Shown: positions 7,082 through 15,954 of the stretch, piece by piece
Layout of the letters: each line of letters starts with the position of its first letter
Numbering within the stretch: the stretch's first letter is position 1
From: Pseudorhodoferax sp. Leaf267
Lineage (GTDB): Bacteria; Pseudomonadota; Gammaproteobacteria; Burkholderiales; Burkholderiaceae_C
Assembly (NCBI RefSeq): GCF_001422405.1
Contig: NZ_LMMV01000001.1
Location: 63,275-127,274, forward strand
DNA length: 64,000 bases
Direction: 5' to 3'
Made by a program: the position numbers and the translations under genes
The notes under the pieces: generated by a model
What the model saw: the letters and a program-made list of their open reading frames with translations, nothing else
Told to the model about the DNA's origin: nothing
Databases searched by the model: none

Positions 7082-8698
7082 ATGACGAGGCCCGCCGCCG
7101 ACGCGCGCCACGCCTCGCACAGCACGCCCGGCACCGACGGCGCGGCGCGCCGCGCGTTGCCCGGCGAGTTCGCCGACGCGCTGCCCATGGGCACGCGGCT
7201 GCATGAGTTCGAGATCCTGTCCGTCATCGGCCAGGGCGGCTTCGGCATCGTCTACCTGGCGCAGGACCTTGCGCTGGAGCGCCGCGTCGCCATCAAGGAA
7301 TACATGCCCAGCGCGCTGGCCACGCGCACGCAGGCGATGACGGTGGCCGTGCGGTCCAGCCGCCACACCGAGACCTTCGCGGCAGGGCTGCGCAGCTTCA
7401 TCAACGAAGCACGCCTGCTGGCCCGCTTCGACCATCCCTCGCTGCTGAAGGTGCACCGCTTCTGGGAAGCGCACGGCACGGCCTACATGGTGATGCCGTA
7501 CTACGAAGGCACGACGCTGGCGCAGCGCCTGGCCCTGCCCGGCGGCCCGCCTGACGAGGCCTGGCTGCGCGCGCTGCTCGATCCGCTGCTCGACGCGCTG
7601 GCACAGATGCACGCGGCGCACTGCTACCACCGCGACATCGCGCCCGACAACATCCTGCTGCTGCCCGGCGGCAGGCCGTTGCTGCTGGACTTCGGCGCCG
7701 CGCGGCACGTGATCGTCGACATGACCCAGGCGCTGACGGTGATCCTGAAGACGGGCTATGCGCCGGTCGAGCAGTACGGCGACGTGCCGGACATGGCGCA
7801 GGGCCCGTGGACAGACCTGTACGCGCTGGGCTCGGTCGTCGAGTTCGCCGTCATGGGCCGCACACCGCCACAGGCCGTTGCGCGGTTTCTCGACGACAAG
7901 CGCGAGCCGCTCGCGGTGGCCGCGGCCGGCCGCTACAGCGACGCGTTCCTGCGCGCGATCGACCGCGCGCTGGCCGTGCAGACCAGGGACCGGCCGCAGG
8001 ACGCGGCCGAGATGCGCGCGCTGCTGGCGGTGGCACCGACGACCAAGGTCGCCGCGCACGACCCCGACGTGACCGTGGCCATGCGTGCCCCGTTGGCGCG
8101 GCCTGCGACACAGCCGACGCGCAGGCCGGCCCGCACGGAACGGCCGGCTGGGACAACCCCCACACGCTGGCGCGGCACAGCCACGGCCGTGGCGATCGCC
8201 ATCGCTGCGCTGACGGGCATGGGCTTGTGGTTCATGCGTTCGCCTGCACCTATTGCTGGCACGGCATCGCCTCCTGTCGATGGGACGGCATCGCCGCCTG
8301 TCGCTGACGTGCCCGCACCGCCCACCGTTGACGTGGCCACACCCACTGCGCCGCAAGCGCTACCCGTCGAGCCTGCCGCGCAAGCGCCCGCGCTGCCACC
8401 GCCCCTGCTGCAGCCACCAGTGGGGCCGCCCGCCCCAGCGCCGCAGACCGCGCTGCCCAGCACGTCCGATCCGGCTCCAATTCCAGCGGCGCCCGCCGCC
8501 GCCCCGAAGCCCGAAGCCGCGCGCCCGCGCAGGCAGGCCGCGGCGCAGGCCACCGGCCCGCCCCCGCCAGTGGCCCGGGCCGATGCCAGACCCAAGGCGC
8601 TCAGCGCACGCTGCGCCGACATCATCCAACGCGTGTCGCTCGGCGAGCCGCTGACCGACGCAGAGAAATCCATTCTTCAACGGGAGTGCGGACCATGA
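7082..8698 (+). CDS. Ser/Thr protein kinase with C-terminal membrane anchor
   Basis: 538 residues. Kinase domain at about 42-310: Gly loop GQGGFG (50-55), Lys72 in VAIKEY, catalytic YHRDIAPDN (Asp near 185; the variant IAPDN is common in this bacterial subgroup) and LLDFGAAR. A single transmembrane helix follows near 367-385 (AVAIAIAALTGMGLWFM), then a roughly 130-residue Pro/Ala-rich extracytoplasmic stretch and a short C-terminal helix with two Cys. The domain order suggests that periplasmic or wall signals are relayed to a cytoplasmic kinase. Its stop overlaps the start of the OmpA-like lipoprotein gene (ATGA). No clear ribosome-binding site precedes ATG 7082, so the start is tentative. 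Confidence 0.85.
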   Translation: MTRPAADARHASHSTPGTDGAARRALPGEFADALPMGTRLHEFEILSVIGQGGFGIVYLAQDLALERRVAIKEYMPSALATRTQAMTVAVRSSRHTETFAAGLRSFINEARLLARFDHPSLLKVHRFWEAHGTAYMVMPYYEGTTLAQRLALPGGPPDEAWLRALLDPLLDALAQMHAAHCYHRDIAPDNILLLPGGRPLLLDFGAARHVIVDMTQALTVILKTGYAPVEQYGDVPDMAQGPWTDLYALGSVVEFAVMGRTPPQAVARFLDDKREPLAVAAAGRYSDAFLRAIDRALAVQTRDRPQDAAEMRALLAVAPTTKVAAHDPDVTVAMRAPLARPATQPTRRPARTERPAGTTPTRWRGTATAVAIAIAALTGMGLWFMRSPAPIAGTASPPVDGTASPPVADVPAPPTVDVATPTAPQALPVEPAAQAPALPPPLLQPPVGPPAPAPQTALPSTSDPAPIPAAPAAAPKPEAARPRRQAAAQATGPPPPVARADARPKALSARCADIIQRVSLGEPLTDAEKSILQRECGP

Positions 8699-9897
8699 AC
8701 GCAAGCACACACCGGCGGCTCGCCGCCCTCATGTCACTGGCGGCGCTGACCGCGTTGCTCGCCGGCTGCGCGGCGCCGCAGCAGAGCAGCAGCACCGAAG
8801 CGCTGGCGCTGGACCAGGCCGTCGTCGTGGCGACCGACAGCCTCGCGCTGCAGACCCAGAAGCTGCCCGCCTTCATCGCCAAGCTGGACAAACGTGCGCT
8901 GGTGATCGACCCCATGCTGGACAGCAGCTCGGGCCAGCAGACCACGCTGACGCGGCAGATCGAGGAGAAAGTGGCCGCGCGCCTGGCCAGCAACCACGCG
9001 CAGCTGCCGGTTCTGCCGTTCCAGCTCGCCAACCTGAACCGCTCGCAATACGTGCTGACCGGCACCACCACGCGCCTGCAGGACGCACGCGGCGGCGGAC
9101 GCGCACCGTTCCAGATCGACCTGGCGCTGACCGAGGTGAGGACCGGCGTGGTCGTGGCCCAGGCCTCCGCCCGCGCCCGCGACGACGGGCTGGACACCAC
9201 GCCCACGCCCTACTACCGCGACAGCCCCGTGCTCGTGAAAGACAAGGTCGTCGACGGCTACATCGCCACCAGCCGGACCACGCCGGGACAGCCGGCCGCG
9301 AAGGACTACTTCGAGCGCCTGGCCACGGCCACGACCATCAACGAGGCGACCGTGGCCTACAACAACGACAAGTTCGAGGAGTCGCTGGACCTGTACAAGG
9401 CCGCACTGGCCTCGCCCTCGGGCGAGCAGCTGCGCACGCTCAACGGCGTTTACCTGGCGAGCTGGAAACTCGGCCGGCTGCAGGAGGCCGAGCAGGCCTT
9501 CGGCAAGGTCGTGGCGCTGGGCATCGCCAGCAGCAGCCTGGGCGTGAAGCTGCTGTTCAACCCCGGCACGACAGAGTTCTGGTCCGACGCCAAGGTCAGC
9601 GGCCCCTACGCGATCTGGCTGCGCCAGATCGCCCGGCAGACCGCGCAGGCCAAGGTCTGCATGCTGATCGTCGGCCACACCAGCCGCACGGGCAGCGAGC
9701 CCTACAACGACAAGCTGTCGGCGGGGCGTGCTGCGGCGATCCGCCAGAAGCTGGGGGCGGAGCCGGGTGCGTCGGAACTGCTGGCGCGGATGAAGACGAG
9801 CGGCGTGGGGTCGCGCGAGAACATCATCGGGACGGGGACGGATGATGTGGCGGACGCGCTGGATCGGCGCGTGGAGTTCAAGATCGTGGGGTGCTGA
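8695..9897 (+). CDS. OmpA-like lipoprotein
   Basis: 400 residues from the ATG at 8695, with GGGAG upstream. Lipobox LLAGC gives Cys25. The middle (about 75-160) resembles the CsgG/curli-type fold seen in lipoproteins with TGTTTRLQDARGGGRAPFQI; after it come TPR-like helices (YNNDKFEESLDLYKAALASP). The last 110 residues have an OmpA-like peptidoglycan-binding pattern: VCMLIVGHTSRTGSEPYNDK, then LSAGRAAAIRQKL and a final RRVEFKIV. It is coupled to the kinase gene, so kinase and lipoprotein probably form one envelope unit. The domain calls in the middle are weaker than the C-terminal one. Confidence 0.8.
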   Translation: MNASTHRRLAALMSLAALTALLAGCAAPQQSSSTEALALDQAVVVATDSLALQTQKLPAFIAKLDKRALVIDPMLDSSSGQQTTLTRQIEEKVAARLASNHAQLPVLPFQLANLNRSQYVLTGTTTRLQDARGGGRAPFQIDLALTEVRTGVVVAQASARARDDGLDTTPTPYYRDSPVLVKDKVVDGYIATSRTTPGQPAAKDYFERLATATTINEATVAYNNDKFEESLDLYKAALASPSGEQLRTLNGVYLASWKLGRLQEAEQAFGKVVALGIASSSLGVKLLFNPGTTEFWSDAKVSGPYAIWLRQIARQTAQAKVCMLIVGHTSRTGSEPYNDKLSAGRAAAIRQKLGAEPGASELLARMKTSGVGSRENIIGTGTDDVADALDRRVEFKIVGC

Positions 9898-10015
9898 TGG
9901 GGCAGCGCTGAGGGCAGCGCCGACGATCCGGCCAGGCACGGCCTGCCAGGGATTCGCGCGTCGCGAGGACTCGTTCGGCGTTGCCTCGAGCCCCCATGCC
10001 CGCAGTCGGTGCAAG

Positions 10016-10780
10016 TCAGCCGCGCTTGCGGGCCGTCCTGGGCGGCCTCGCTGCGACCGGCGGCCACCGGTACGGCACACCGACGAAGCCGGCATCCAGC
10101 ATTTCCTCTGGCGTGCCGAGGAAGTAGTTGTCGCTGTCCTCCAGCGGCTCGAGAAAGCGTGCGATCAGCTGCGTGGCCTGGCCGGGGTCGTAGGGGCGGT
10201 TCGGGTCGTAAAGCTCGCGCGGCACGGGGTCGCCGTCGCGCGCGTCGTGGTCGAACAGGTCCTGCGCCGACGGCGGCGGCGCCTGGCACACGCGGTGCAG
10301 GCGCACCAGGCAAGACTCCTGCCAGCGCCGGAACGCCCGTGTGTCGGGCAGGACATGCTCCGCCAATCTCGACATCCAGGCGGCGGGTACGGCCGGGTCT
10401 TCGCGATGGTCGTTGCTATGCAGCGCATCGACGATGATGGTCATCATGATGTTCAGCGGCCCCAGCACCGGACCGCGCCATTCGTCGTCATCGGTCTCGA
10501 AGCCGAAGGTGTACAGGCGGTCCACGATCGCCGCCCAGCCTGCCTCCAGGACCTCCATCGGTTCGTCGCGGTCGTGCAGTCCTGCAAGGCGCCAGGCCAC
10601 CCATTCGCCGCAGGCCAGCATGTAGCCGAGGGTGGCCCGCCGTGTCAGGCCGTGCAGGCGCTGCTGCAACGCGGCGTCGGCCGGCCGGTAGCAGCGGTGG
10701 ACGTCCCACTCGTCCCATGCGTAGCGCAGGGCGGGCTGGTCGACGTGGGCTGCTGCGATGTGAACAGGAAGTTCGAGCAT
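10016..10780 (-). CDS. Putative immunity protein, copy 2
   Basis: 254 residues, soluble, acidic, with no signal peptide. It shares order and motifs with its upstream neighbour: RRATLGYMLACGEWVAWRL here versus RGVLALATGIAEWTAWRL there, LEAGWAAI versus IEAAWAAN, AEHVLPDTRAF versus ARHVLPDAQPF, and a closing GFVGVPYRWP versus GFQGVSYRYP. The two are thus tandem paralogues. The position, nine bases after the first copy and downstream of a DUF4150 toxin, is where T6SS immunity genes sit. I do not recognise a named family. Confidence 0.65.
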   Translation of the reverse strand: MLELPVHIAAAHVDQPALRYAWDEWDVHRCYRPADAALQQRLHGLTRRATLGYMLACGEWVAWRLAGLHDRDEPMEVLEAGWAAIVDRLYTFGFETDDDEWRGPVLGPLNIMMTIIVDALHSNDHREDPAVPAAWMSRLAEHVLPDTRAFRRWQESCLVRLHRVCQAPPPSAQDLFDHDARDGDPVPRELYDPNRPYDPGQATQLIARFLEPLEDSDNYFLGTPEEMLDAGFVGVPYRWPPVAARPPRTARKRG

Positions 10781-10789
10781 GGCGCGCTT

Positions 10790-11485
10790 TCAAGGGTAAC
10801 GGTAGGAGACGCCCTGGAAACCCCGGGCCACCATGTCCTGCGGCAGGCGCAGGTAGGGATTGCCGGCGCGGAGCAGCGGGACCAGGAACCGGTCCAGCAG
10901 CACCGCGGCCAGCGCGCTGTCCGGCGGCTGGCCCAGTTCCAGGTCCGATCGTGGCACAGGTGATCCCATCGGGTCGGACCGGTCCCGTGGATGGCTGGCC
11001 TGCATGCGCGCCAGCGCGGCCACCAGCCAGTCGTCGAAGGGCTGTGCATCGGGCAGCACGTGGCGCGCCAGAAAGGCCAGGTAGATCGACCACTGGCTGG
11101 CGCTGGTGGCGTCGCGCGGGTTGCTGAAATCCAGCACGCTGACCAGCAGTTCGCACAAGTGGTAGAGCGGCCGTTCCACCGGGCCCTGCAGCGCGGGCTC
11201 GGACTCCCAATCCCATGCGATCACGTATTGCGGCGCGATGTTGGCCGCCCAGGCCGCCTCGATGAAGCCCAGTGGCGCCCTGTAGCCGGACAGTCCGTCG
11301 AGCCGCCACGCCGTCCACTCGGCGATGCCCGTAGCCAGCGCCAGCACGCCGCGAACCGACACGGCCTCGAACTGGGCGAGCAGTGCCGGCCGCTCGCGGT
11401 TGTAGTCGTCCGTGCCGTGCCACTGGTAGCTGAGTGGCGCACCGATGATGCCGGCGGCGAGGACATGGGAGGGGGGCGACAGCAT
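10790..11485 (-). CDS. Putative immunity protein, copy 1
   Basis: 231 residues, start 12 bases after the toxin stop. It is an all-helical-looking cytosolic protein with conserved Trp/Arg clusters (AEWTAWRLDGLSGYR, DWESEPALQGPVERPLYHL) shared with copy 2. As the gene next to the toxin tail it is the better candidate for the cognate antitoxin. Family unknown; the immunity role is inferred from synteny and tandem duplication. Confidence 0.65.
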   Translation of the reverse strand: MLSPPSHVLAAGIIGAPLSYQWHGTDDYNRERPALLAQFEAVSVRGVLALATGIAEWTAWRLDGLSGYRAPLGFIEAAWAANIAPQYVIAWDWESEPALQGPVERPLYHLCELLVSVLDFSNPRDATSASQWSIYLAFLARHVLPDAQPFDDWLVAALARMQASHPRDRSDPMGSPVPRSDLELGQPPDSALAAVLLDRFLVPLLRAGNPYLRLPQDMVARGFQGVSYRYP

Positions 11486-11497
11486 GCTGCTTCGGTT

Positions 11498-12535
11498 CTA
11501 CGAGCCGTCGAGCTTGTCCGGGCACTTCTTCTTCTCCAGGGCTTCGGACGCGACGCAGATCTTGATGTTTAGCCCGCAGGCCGCCGCTGCGCAGATCACA
11601 CGGACACAGTCGGGGCAGGGGTGGTGCTGGGTGCCGCCGGACTCCGATTTCCAGTTGATCGCCATCGTGAGCGTGCCGCCGGCCTTGAAGCCGCTGCTGC
11701 CCATCACGTTCTCGATGATCCGCGGCTCGGTGTGGCTGGTGTGCGGGTTCTGATGCGCACCGGTGTGGCCTGGCCTGTACTTGAAGCCGCGCTTCTTCGC
11801 TGCCGGGCAATCGATGTTGGTGGGCTTGGCGTAGTACACGTCGCGCTTCTTGCGCCGGTCCTTCTTCTGCCGTGCGCGATGCGAGTACTTGAAGCCCAGG
11901 CCCTTGCAGTAGCCGCTCTGGCTGGCGTACTTGCCTGCCAGGTCGGTGCTGCAGGACCACAGGCTTTGGGGCTTGCCGCCAGGCGGCTTGTAGTTGGCGT
12001 GCGTGATGGTGGAGGTCTTGTCGTCATGCCCCAGTTCCTCGCGCTTCTCCTCGTTCTTCTTCTCCAGTTCCTTGCACTCCTTGCTGTTGGGGCCGATCAG
12101 CTGGACCTTGCCCACGTCCGTGGTCAGCGCCATGTTGAATGGGTTGCTGCCGTGGTTGTGGGTCGTCAGGTCCATGTGCCGGATCGCGTTCTCGCCTTCG
12201 ATCAGCACATCGAACGACCATGCCGAATGCTGGGTCTTGCCTTGGATGGTGTGCGTCACGACGCCCATGCCGAAGCTGCGCGTGGCCGCCTCGTTGCCCT
12301 TGCTTTTCTTGTAGTTGGACTTGTCCTTCTGGCCAACCTCCTGGCCGCCGATCTTGACGGTCTTGCTGCCGTCGGCGGTGTCGCTGGCCTCCGAGAAGTT
12401 TGGGTAGGGCAGGGGTAGCGGGCCGGCCGGGGGGGACGGCGGCGACAGGCACACGTCGGCCATCGCCGCGATCGACTTGTTGCCGTCTGCCTTGGCTGAA
12501 ATCTCGCGCCCGTTGGCGAACACATTGCTGCCCAT
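11498..12535 (-). CDS. DUF4150 (PAAR-like) T6SS effector with putative deaminase toxin domain
   Basis: 345 residues; ATG 12535 is preceded by GGAGAGG. Residues 1-135 are a DUF4150/PAAR-like tip domain (MGSNVFANGREISAKADGNK, CLSPPSPPAGPLPLPYPNF, TKSFGMG-like and a HNHGSN segment) that would cap the VgrG spike. A Lys-rich linker (150-250) leads to a C-terminal domain with HTE (His268, Glu270) and PCPDC (Cys307, Cys310), spaced by about 35 residues with an intervening strand (GTLTMAINW) and a following strand (LNIKICV). That is the zinc site and fold order of the cytidine-deaminase superfamily, whose toxin members edit DNA, RNA or nucleotides. The gene is visibly less GC-rich than its neighbours. 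A Cys-rich nuclease is an alternative. Confidence 0.75.
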   Translation of the reverse strand: MGSNVFANGREISAKADGNKSIAAMADVCLSPPSPPAGPLPLPYPNFSEASDTADGSKTVKIGGQEVGQKDKSNYKKSKGNEAATRSFGMGVVTHTIQGKTQHSAWSFDVLIEGENAIRHMDLTTHNHGSNPFNMALTTDVGKVQLIGPNSKECKELEKKNEEKREELGHDDKTSTITHANYKPPGGKPQSLWSCSTDLAGKYASQSGYCKGLGFKYSHRARQKKDRRKKRDVYYAKPTNIDCPAAKKRGFKYRPGHTGAHQNPHTSHTEPRIIENVMGSSGFKAGGTLTMAINWKSESGGTQHHPCPDCVRVICAAAACGLNIKICVASEALEKKKCPDKLDGS

Positions 12536-12551
12536 CGTTCCTCTCCGGTGG

Positions 12552-13571
12552 CTAGGTGTAGCGCAACACGGCTGCGGCGCGGTCGCCCCCGTCACTGCCG
12601 AAGTGGCACAGCACCGTGGGGCCGGGTGCGTAGCCGTGCAGGCCGGCGTGCAGCGCCTGCGCCAGTGCGGCCGGCCCGATGGCCGCGCCGATCTCTCCCA
12701 GCGATTCGACCGGATGCCACAGCTCGAAGCGCTCCGGCTTTCGCTTGCGCATCAGCCGGCCCACCAGCAACGTAGCCTCCTTGAATTTGTAGTGCTCTCC
12801 GTTCGCATCGGCGATGCGGTAGTCGACATCGTGGAACGCGACCGACGCCTCGCCCAGCGCGCCCTGGACGGCGGCGCACAGGCCCTTGGCCTGCAGCGGC
12901 AGGTCGGACGCGATGGTGGCCGCCTCGCGGCCCAGGCCCAGGCCCAGCAGCCGCAGCTCGGGCCCGTCCGGCCGGCTCTGCCGAAGCAGCACCGCACTGG
13001 CCGCCTCGCCAGGAAAGAAGCCGTTGGAATTGCTGGCCGTCATCACCCGGCGCGGCGCGATGTACGCGTCGACGACCGACTGGCGCAAAAAACTGTCGAC
13101 CCCGGCGACGATGCAGTACGCGCAGTCGTTTTGCGCCAGCAGGGCCCTTGCGTGCACCAGCGCGGCGACGGCAGACACCTGGCCCTGCGCCAGCGTGCGC
13201 GACAGCGGCGAAAGTGGCCTGCCCAGCCGCGCCTGCAGCGCGGCCACGAGCTGCGCCGGCGTGCCACCCAGGCGGTCGGGCGGCCCCGGCTCGGGCAGGC
13301 ACAGCAGGACCGGAATCCGCGCTGAGTCCACGCCATCCGCTGCGTCCATGCACTCCGCGATGGCGGGTGCCAGCAGCTCGGCCAGCTTGCCGATGCCCTC
13401 CCACCATTGCGGCAACCGGACCCGGGCCGCGCGCAAGTACTGGCCGGCCTGCAGGTCGTACAACTTCTCGGTCTTGACGCCCGAGATCTTGGCGCGCAGG
13501 GCGGCCAGGCAGGCCGCTGCGTTGAAGCCGATCGCGGTGACCAGGCCGCTGGCGACGACCGAAATGCTCAT
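12552..13571 (-). CDS. Ketosynthase-fold protein without catalytic Cys (T6SS effector cassette)
   Basis: 339 residues. The start MSISVVASGLVTAIGFNAAA, the middle CAYCIVAGVDSFL and the segment NSNGFFPGEAASAVLL match the thiolase/beta-ketoacyl-synthase fold. Where a ketosynthase has its nucleophile (ACSS motif) this protein reads LAQGQVSAVAAL, with no Cys, so condensation chemistry is unlikely. Such proteins recur between DUF2169 and DUF4150 genes in proteobacterial T6SS loci and may act as scaffold or chaperone. Its ATG overlaps the DUF2169 stop (ATGA). The effector gene follows 16 bases downstream. Confidence 0.78.
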   Translation of the reverse strand: MSISVVASGLVTAIGFNAAACLAALRAKISGVKTEKLYDLQAGQYLRAARVRLPQWWEGIGKLAELLAPAIAECMDAADGVDSARIPVLLCLPEPGPPDRLGGTPAQLVAALQARLGRPLSPLSRTLAQGQVSAVAALVHARALLAQNDCAYCIVAGVDSFLRQSVVDAYIAPRRVMTASNSNGFFPGEAASAVLLRQSRPDGPELRLLGLGLGREAATIASDLPLQAKGLCAAVQGALGEASVAFHDVDYRIADANGEHYKFKEATLLVGRLMRKRKPERFELWHPVESLGEIGAAIGPAALAQALHAGLHGYAPGPTVLCHFGSDGGDRAAAVLRYT

Positions 13572-14680
13572 CGGGCAGCCTCCGCCCGCAAGCGCCGCTG
13601 CCGGGCCTGTACCAGGTCGGCCAGGCTGCTGCGCGGCCGGTGGCTTGGCCGGCGCAGGCGGTAGTGCGCCCCGGCCGCCCGGCCCACGACGACCTCGCGC
13701 ATGTCGAAGGCGCTGCGCCGCATCGGCACGCTGGCGCGCCAGGTCAGCATGAAGCGGCCCAGGTCGGGCTCGATCAGCACCGTGTCGATGACCGGCTCGA
13801 CCTGCCAATCCTCGCCCTGGTGCGGCACCAGCAGCACCGGGATGTGCAGCCGGGGCAATGCAAAGTCGACCCGGCCGCTGCGCGTCAGGTTCACGAGCGA
13901 CACCGGTTCGCCGCCGCGCGCGAAGGGCATCTGCTGGTCCGGTGGCGCGGCCAGGAAATAGCGCGTGTCGAAGTCGTCCGGGTAGAACGGGGCCTGTTCG
14001 TCCAGCCAGCGCTGGCCGTAGGTGCCGGCGTAGCCCAGCCGTGGCGACCAGCTCCTGCCGATCGGGCCGAACGACATGGGGCGGTACGGGGCGCCCGGGC
14101 TGTCGACCGGCTTGCCAGCCTCCTCGGTGTTGGGCAGCGCATCGCCCCCCGGCGCGCGGGGGTTCCAGGCGAAGCCCCGGCCGACCGGATTGGCCAGGAA
14201 TGTCCTGACCTGGGCCGGGTCGCCACTGCTGGTGTCCACGCCGCCGTAGGCCACGTCGTAGGAGATCGGCAGCTGCACGAACGGCTCCGGCGCACTGGGC
14301 AGGGCGACCAGCAGGCGCCGGTGCCAGGCACGGTGCCCCTTGACGACGAAGGCCTTGGAGATGGGGCCGACGCGCGCCGCCACCATGACTTCGCGCGCCG
14401 GTCGGCCGCCCGGCGCATAGGCGCTTGCGTTGAGCAGCACGTCGCACAGCGGCTTGCGGTGCGCGTAGTCGGTCTCGTAACGCGGGGCGGACAGGCCGGG
14501 TTCGCCGGTGAACTCGTCGGCCTGCGTCAGCGAGGCCTGGTCATCGAGCAGGCGCGGCTGTCGCCCCGGCTCGGGGATCGAGAAGCTGGCCTTGATGGCG
14601 ACGACGACCAGCTCGCGTCCGTCGGGGTCGAAGCCCAGCGTCCAGGCCGCCGGCAGGTTGGACTGGTTCACGAAGTCCAT
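13568..14680 (-). CDS. DUF2169 protein, likely T6SS effector adaptor
   Basis: 370 residues beginning MDFVNQSNLPAAWTLGFDPD, with the characteristic VVVAIKASFSIP, YETDYAHRKPLCDVLL and PISYDVAYGG segments of DUF2169. These proteins act as adaptors that load PAAR or DUF4150 effectors on VgrG in several T6SS. The coding region overlaps the TIGR02270 gene by 13 bases and the ketosynthase-like gene by four, so all three are co-translated. Here it most likely loads the toxin of 11498-12535. Confidence 0.85.
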   Translation of the reverse strand: MDFVNQSNLPAAWTLGFDPDGRELVVVAIKASFSIPEPGRQPRLLDDQASLTQADEFTGEPGLSAPRYETDYAHRKPLCDVLLNASAYAPGGRPAREVMVAARVGPISKAFVVKGHRAWHRRLLVALPSAPEPFVQLPISYDVAYGGVDTSSGDPAQVRTFLANPVGRGFAWNPRAPGGDALPNTEEAGKPVDSPGAPYRPMSFGPIGRSWSPRLGYAGTYGQRWLDEQAPFYPDDFDTRYFLAAPPDQQMPFARGGEPVSLVNLTRSGRVDFALPRLHIPVLLVPHQGEDWQVEPVIDTVLIEPDLGRFMLTWRASVPMRRSAFDMREVVVGRAAGAHYRLRRPSHRPRSSLADLVQARQRRLRAEAAR

Positions 14681-15951
14681 GACTGCAGGGCCCGCAACTG
14701 TCGCCGCGCCGGCGCGCGGAGTTCCAGCGGCACCCACTGCGGCGACAGGCGCGCCAGTTCGATCACGGCCGCACGCCGACGCGGCTGCCGGCCCCTGGCC
14801 AGCGCACCGAGCGCGCTGCCGGCGTCCAGCGGCCTGCCGCACAGGTGGCGCGTACCGGCGGCGAAGCGGCGGCGGTGCTGTTGCCACCATCGGGCCACCA
14901 GCGTGGACGACGGCCATTCCAGGCTGGCCTCGTAGCGCGATCCGGCCAGGTCGGCCGCATCGGGATCGCCGGTATCGGCCAATGCCGGGCCGGTCAGGTC
15001 GAGATAGCCCAGGTCGGCGCCGGTGATGGCGGCGAAAGCGTCGCCGGCCAGCCGTGCCAGCGCCGCGCTGTCCATGCGCTCGATCAGCCAGGGCACGGCC
15101 ACCGGGTCGCCGACGACGCCGGTTGCGATCACGGCGAGCCGGGCCAGGCCGTCACGGCGCGCGAGCGAGCGCACGTGCTCGCGCGCCTGCGCGGGCGGAA
15201 GATTGCGCAGTGCCATCTCGAGCGCGGGCACACTGAAGCGGCCTGGCGACTCGGCGAATTTGCACAGCAGCGGCAGGCCGTCCGGGGCGCCCAGCAGGGT
15301 CAGCGACCAGGCCGCCCAGAAGCGCGCCACCTCGCACCCGTCGCCCAGCGCGTCTCGCACACGGTCGGCCGTCGCGTGGTGGCGTAGCTCGCCGCAGGCG
15401 CGCAGCGCGCGCGCCCGCAAGATCGGGTCCTCGTCGCCCAGCGCTGCGGACAAAGCCGGCCCCGGCAGGCGCCGGTGCAGCGCGCAGGCCGCCAGGCCGA
15501 CCAGCCGGTGCACCGGCGTGCGTGCGCGCAGCAGCAGGCCCAGTGGCGCGGCGACCGTGTCCCAGTCCAGCCAGGCCAGCGCAGCAATCAACTCGTCCAG
15601 CAGCGCGGGGCTGGATTGCGCTGCGGCCAGTGCCGCACGCATGCACGAGCGGTCCGCGCTGGCGAAGGCCACGGCGCCCAGCGCGAACACCGCGCCGCCT
15701 GGGCCGCGCTGCAACTGCTCGACGCACGCCGACCAGCCCGAGGAGCCTGCCACATGCAAGCCCTGCAGGTGCGCGTCGACACGCGCATCGAGCGCCGCCA
15801 GGTCGGGGAGCGCAAAGCGTGGGTCGCCTGTGGCGCGGTCGCGCTGGCGCCACAGGAAGGCGGCGTCGCCGGCATGCTGGCGCACCACGGGCTGGTTCAC
15901 CAGGGCGGTGATCTCGCGTGGCGCGAAGCCTGTGGCGCGCTGCATGGCCAT
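14668..15951 (-). CDS. TIGR02270-family HEAT-repeat protein
   Basis: 427 residues rich in Ala/Leu/Arg helices. The N-terminal VVRQHAGDAAFLWRQRDRA and LAALDARVDAHLQGLHVAG are the family hallmark; the centre has HEAT-like repeats (LGDEDPILRARALRACGELR and following). It is a cytosolic scaffold-like protein encoded in vgrG-linked cassettes. A homologous gene begins at 279 and leaves the window, so the locus has two. The gap to the DUF6484 gene is three bases. Confidence 0.85.
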   Translation of the reverse strand: MAMQRATGFAPREITALVNQPVVRQHAGDAAFLWRQRDRATGDPRFALPDLAALDARVDAHLQGLHVAGSSGWSACVEQLQRGPGGAVFALGAVAFASADRSCMRAALAAAQSSPALLDELIAALAWLDWDTVAAPLGLLLRARTPVHRLVGLAACALHRRLPGPALSAALGDEDPILRARALRACGELRHHATADRVRDALGDGCEVARFWAAWSLTLLGAPDGLPLLCKFAESPGRFSVPALEMALRNLPPAQAREHVRSLARRDGLARLAVIATGVVGDPVAVPWLIERMDSAALARLAGDAFAAITGADLGYLDLTGPALADTGDPDAADLAGSRYEASLEWPSSTLVARWWQQHRRRFAAGTRHLCGRPLDAGSALGALARGRQPRRRAAVIELARLSPQWVPLELRAPARRQLRALQSWTS

Positions 15952-15954
15952 CGC

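Noticed and set aside
10016-11485. Reading the two immunity candidates as DUF1911/PoNi proteins
   Set aside because: The helical layout is loosely similar but the defining motifs were not evident, so no family name was used.
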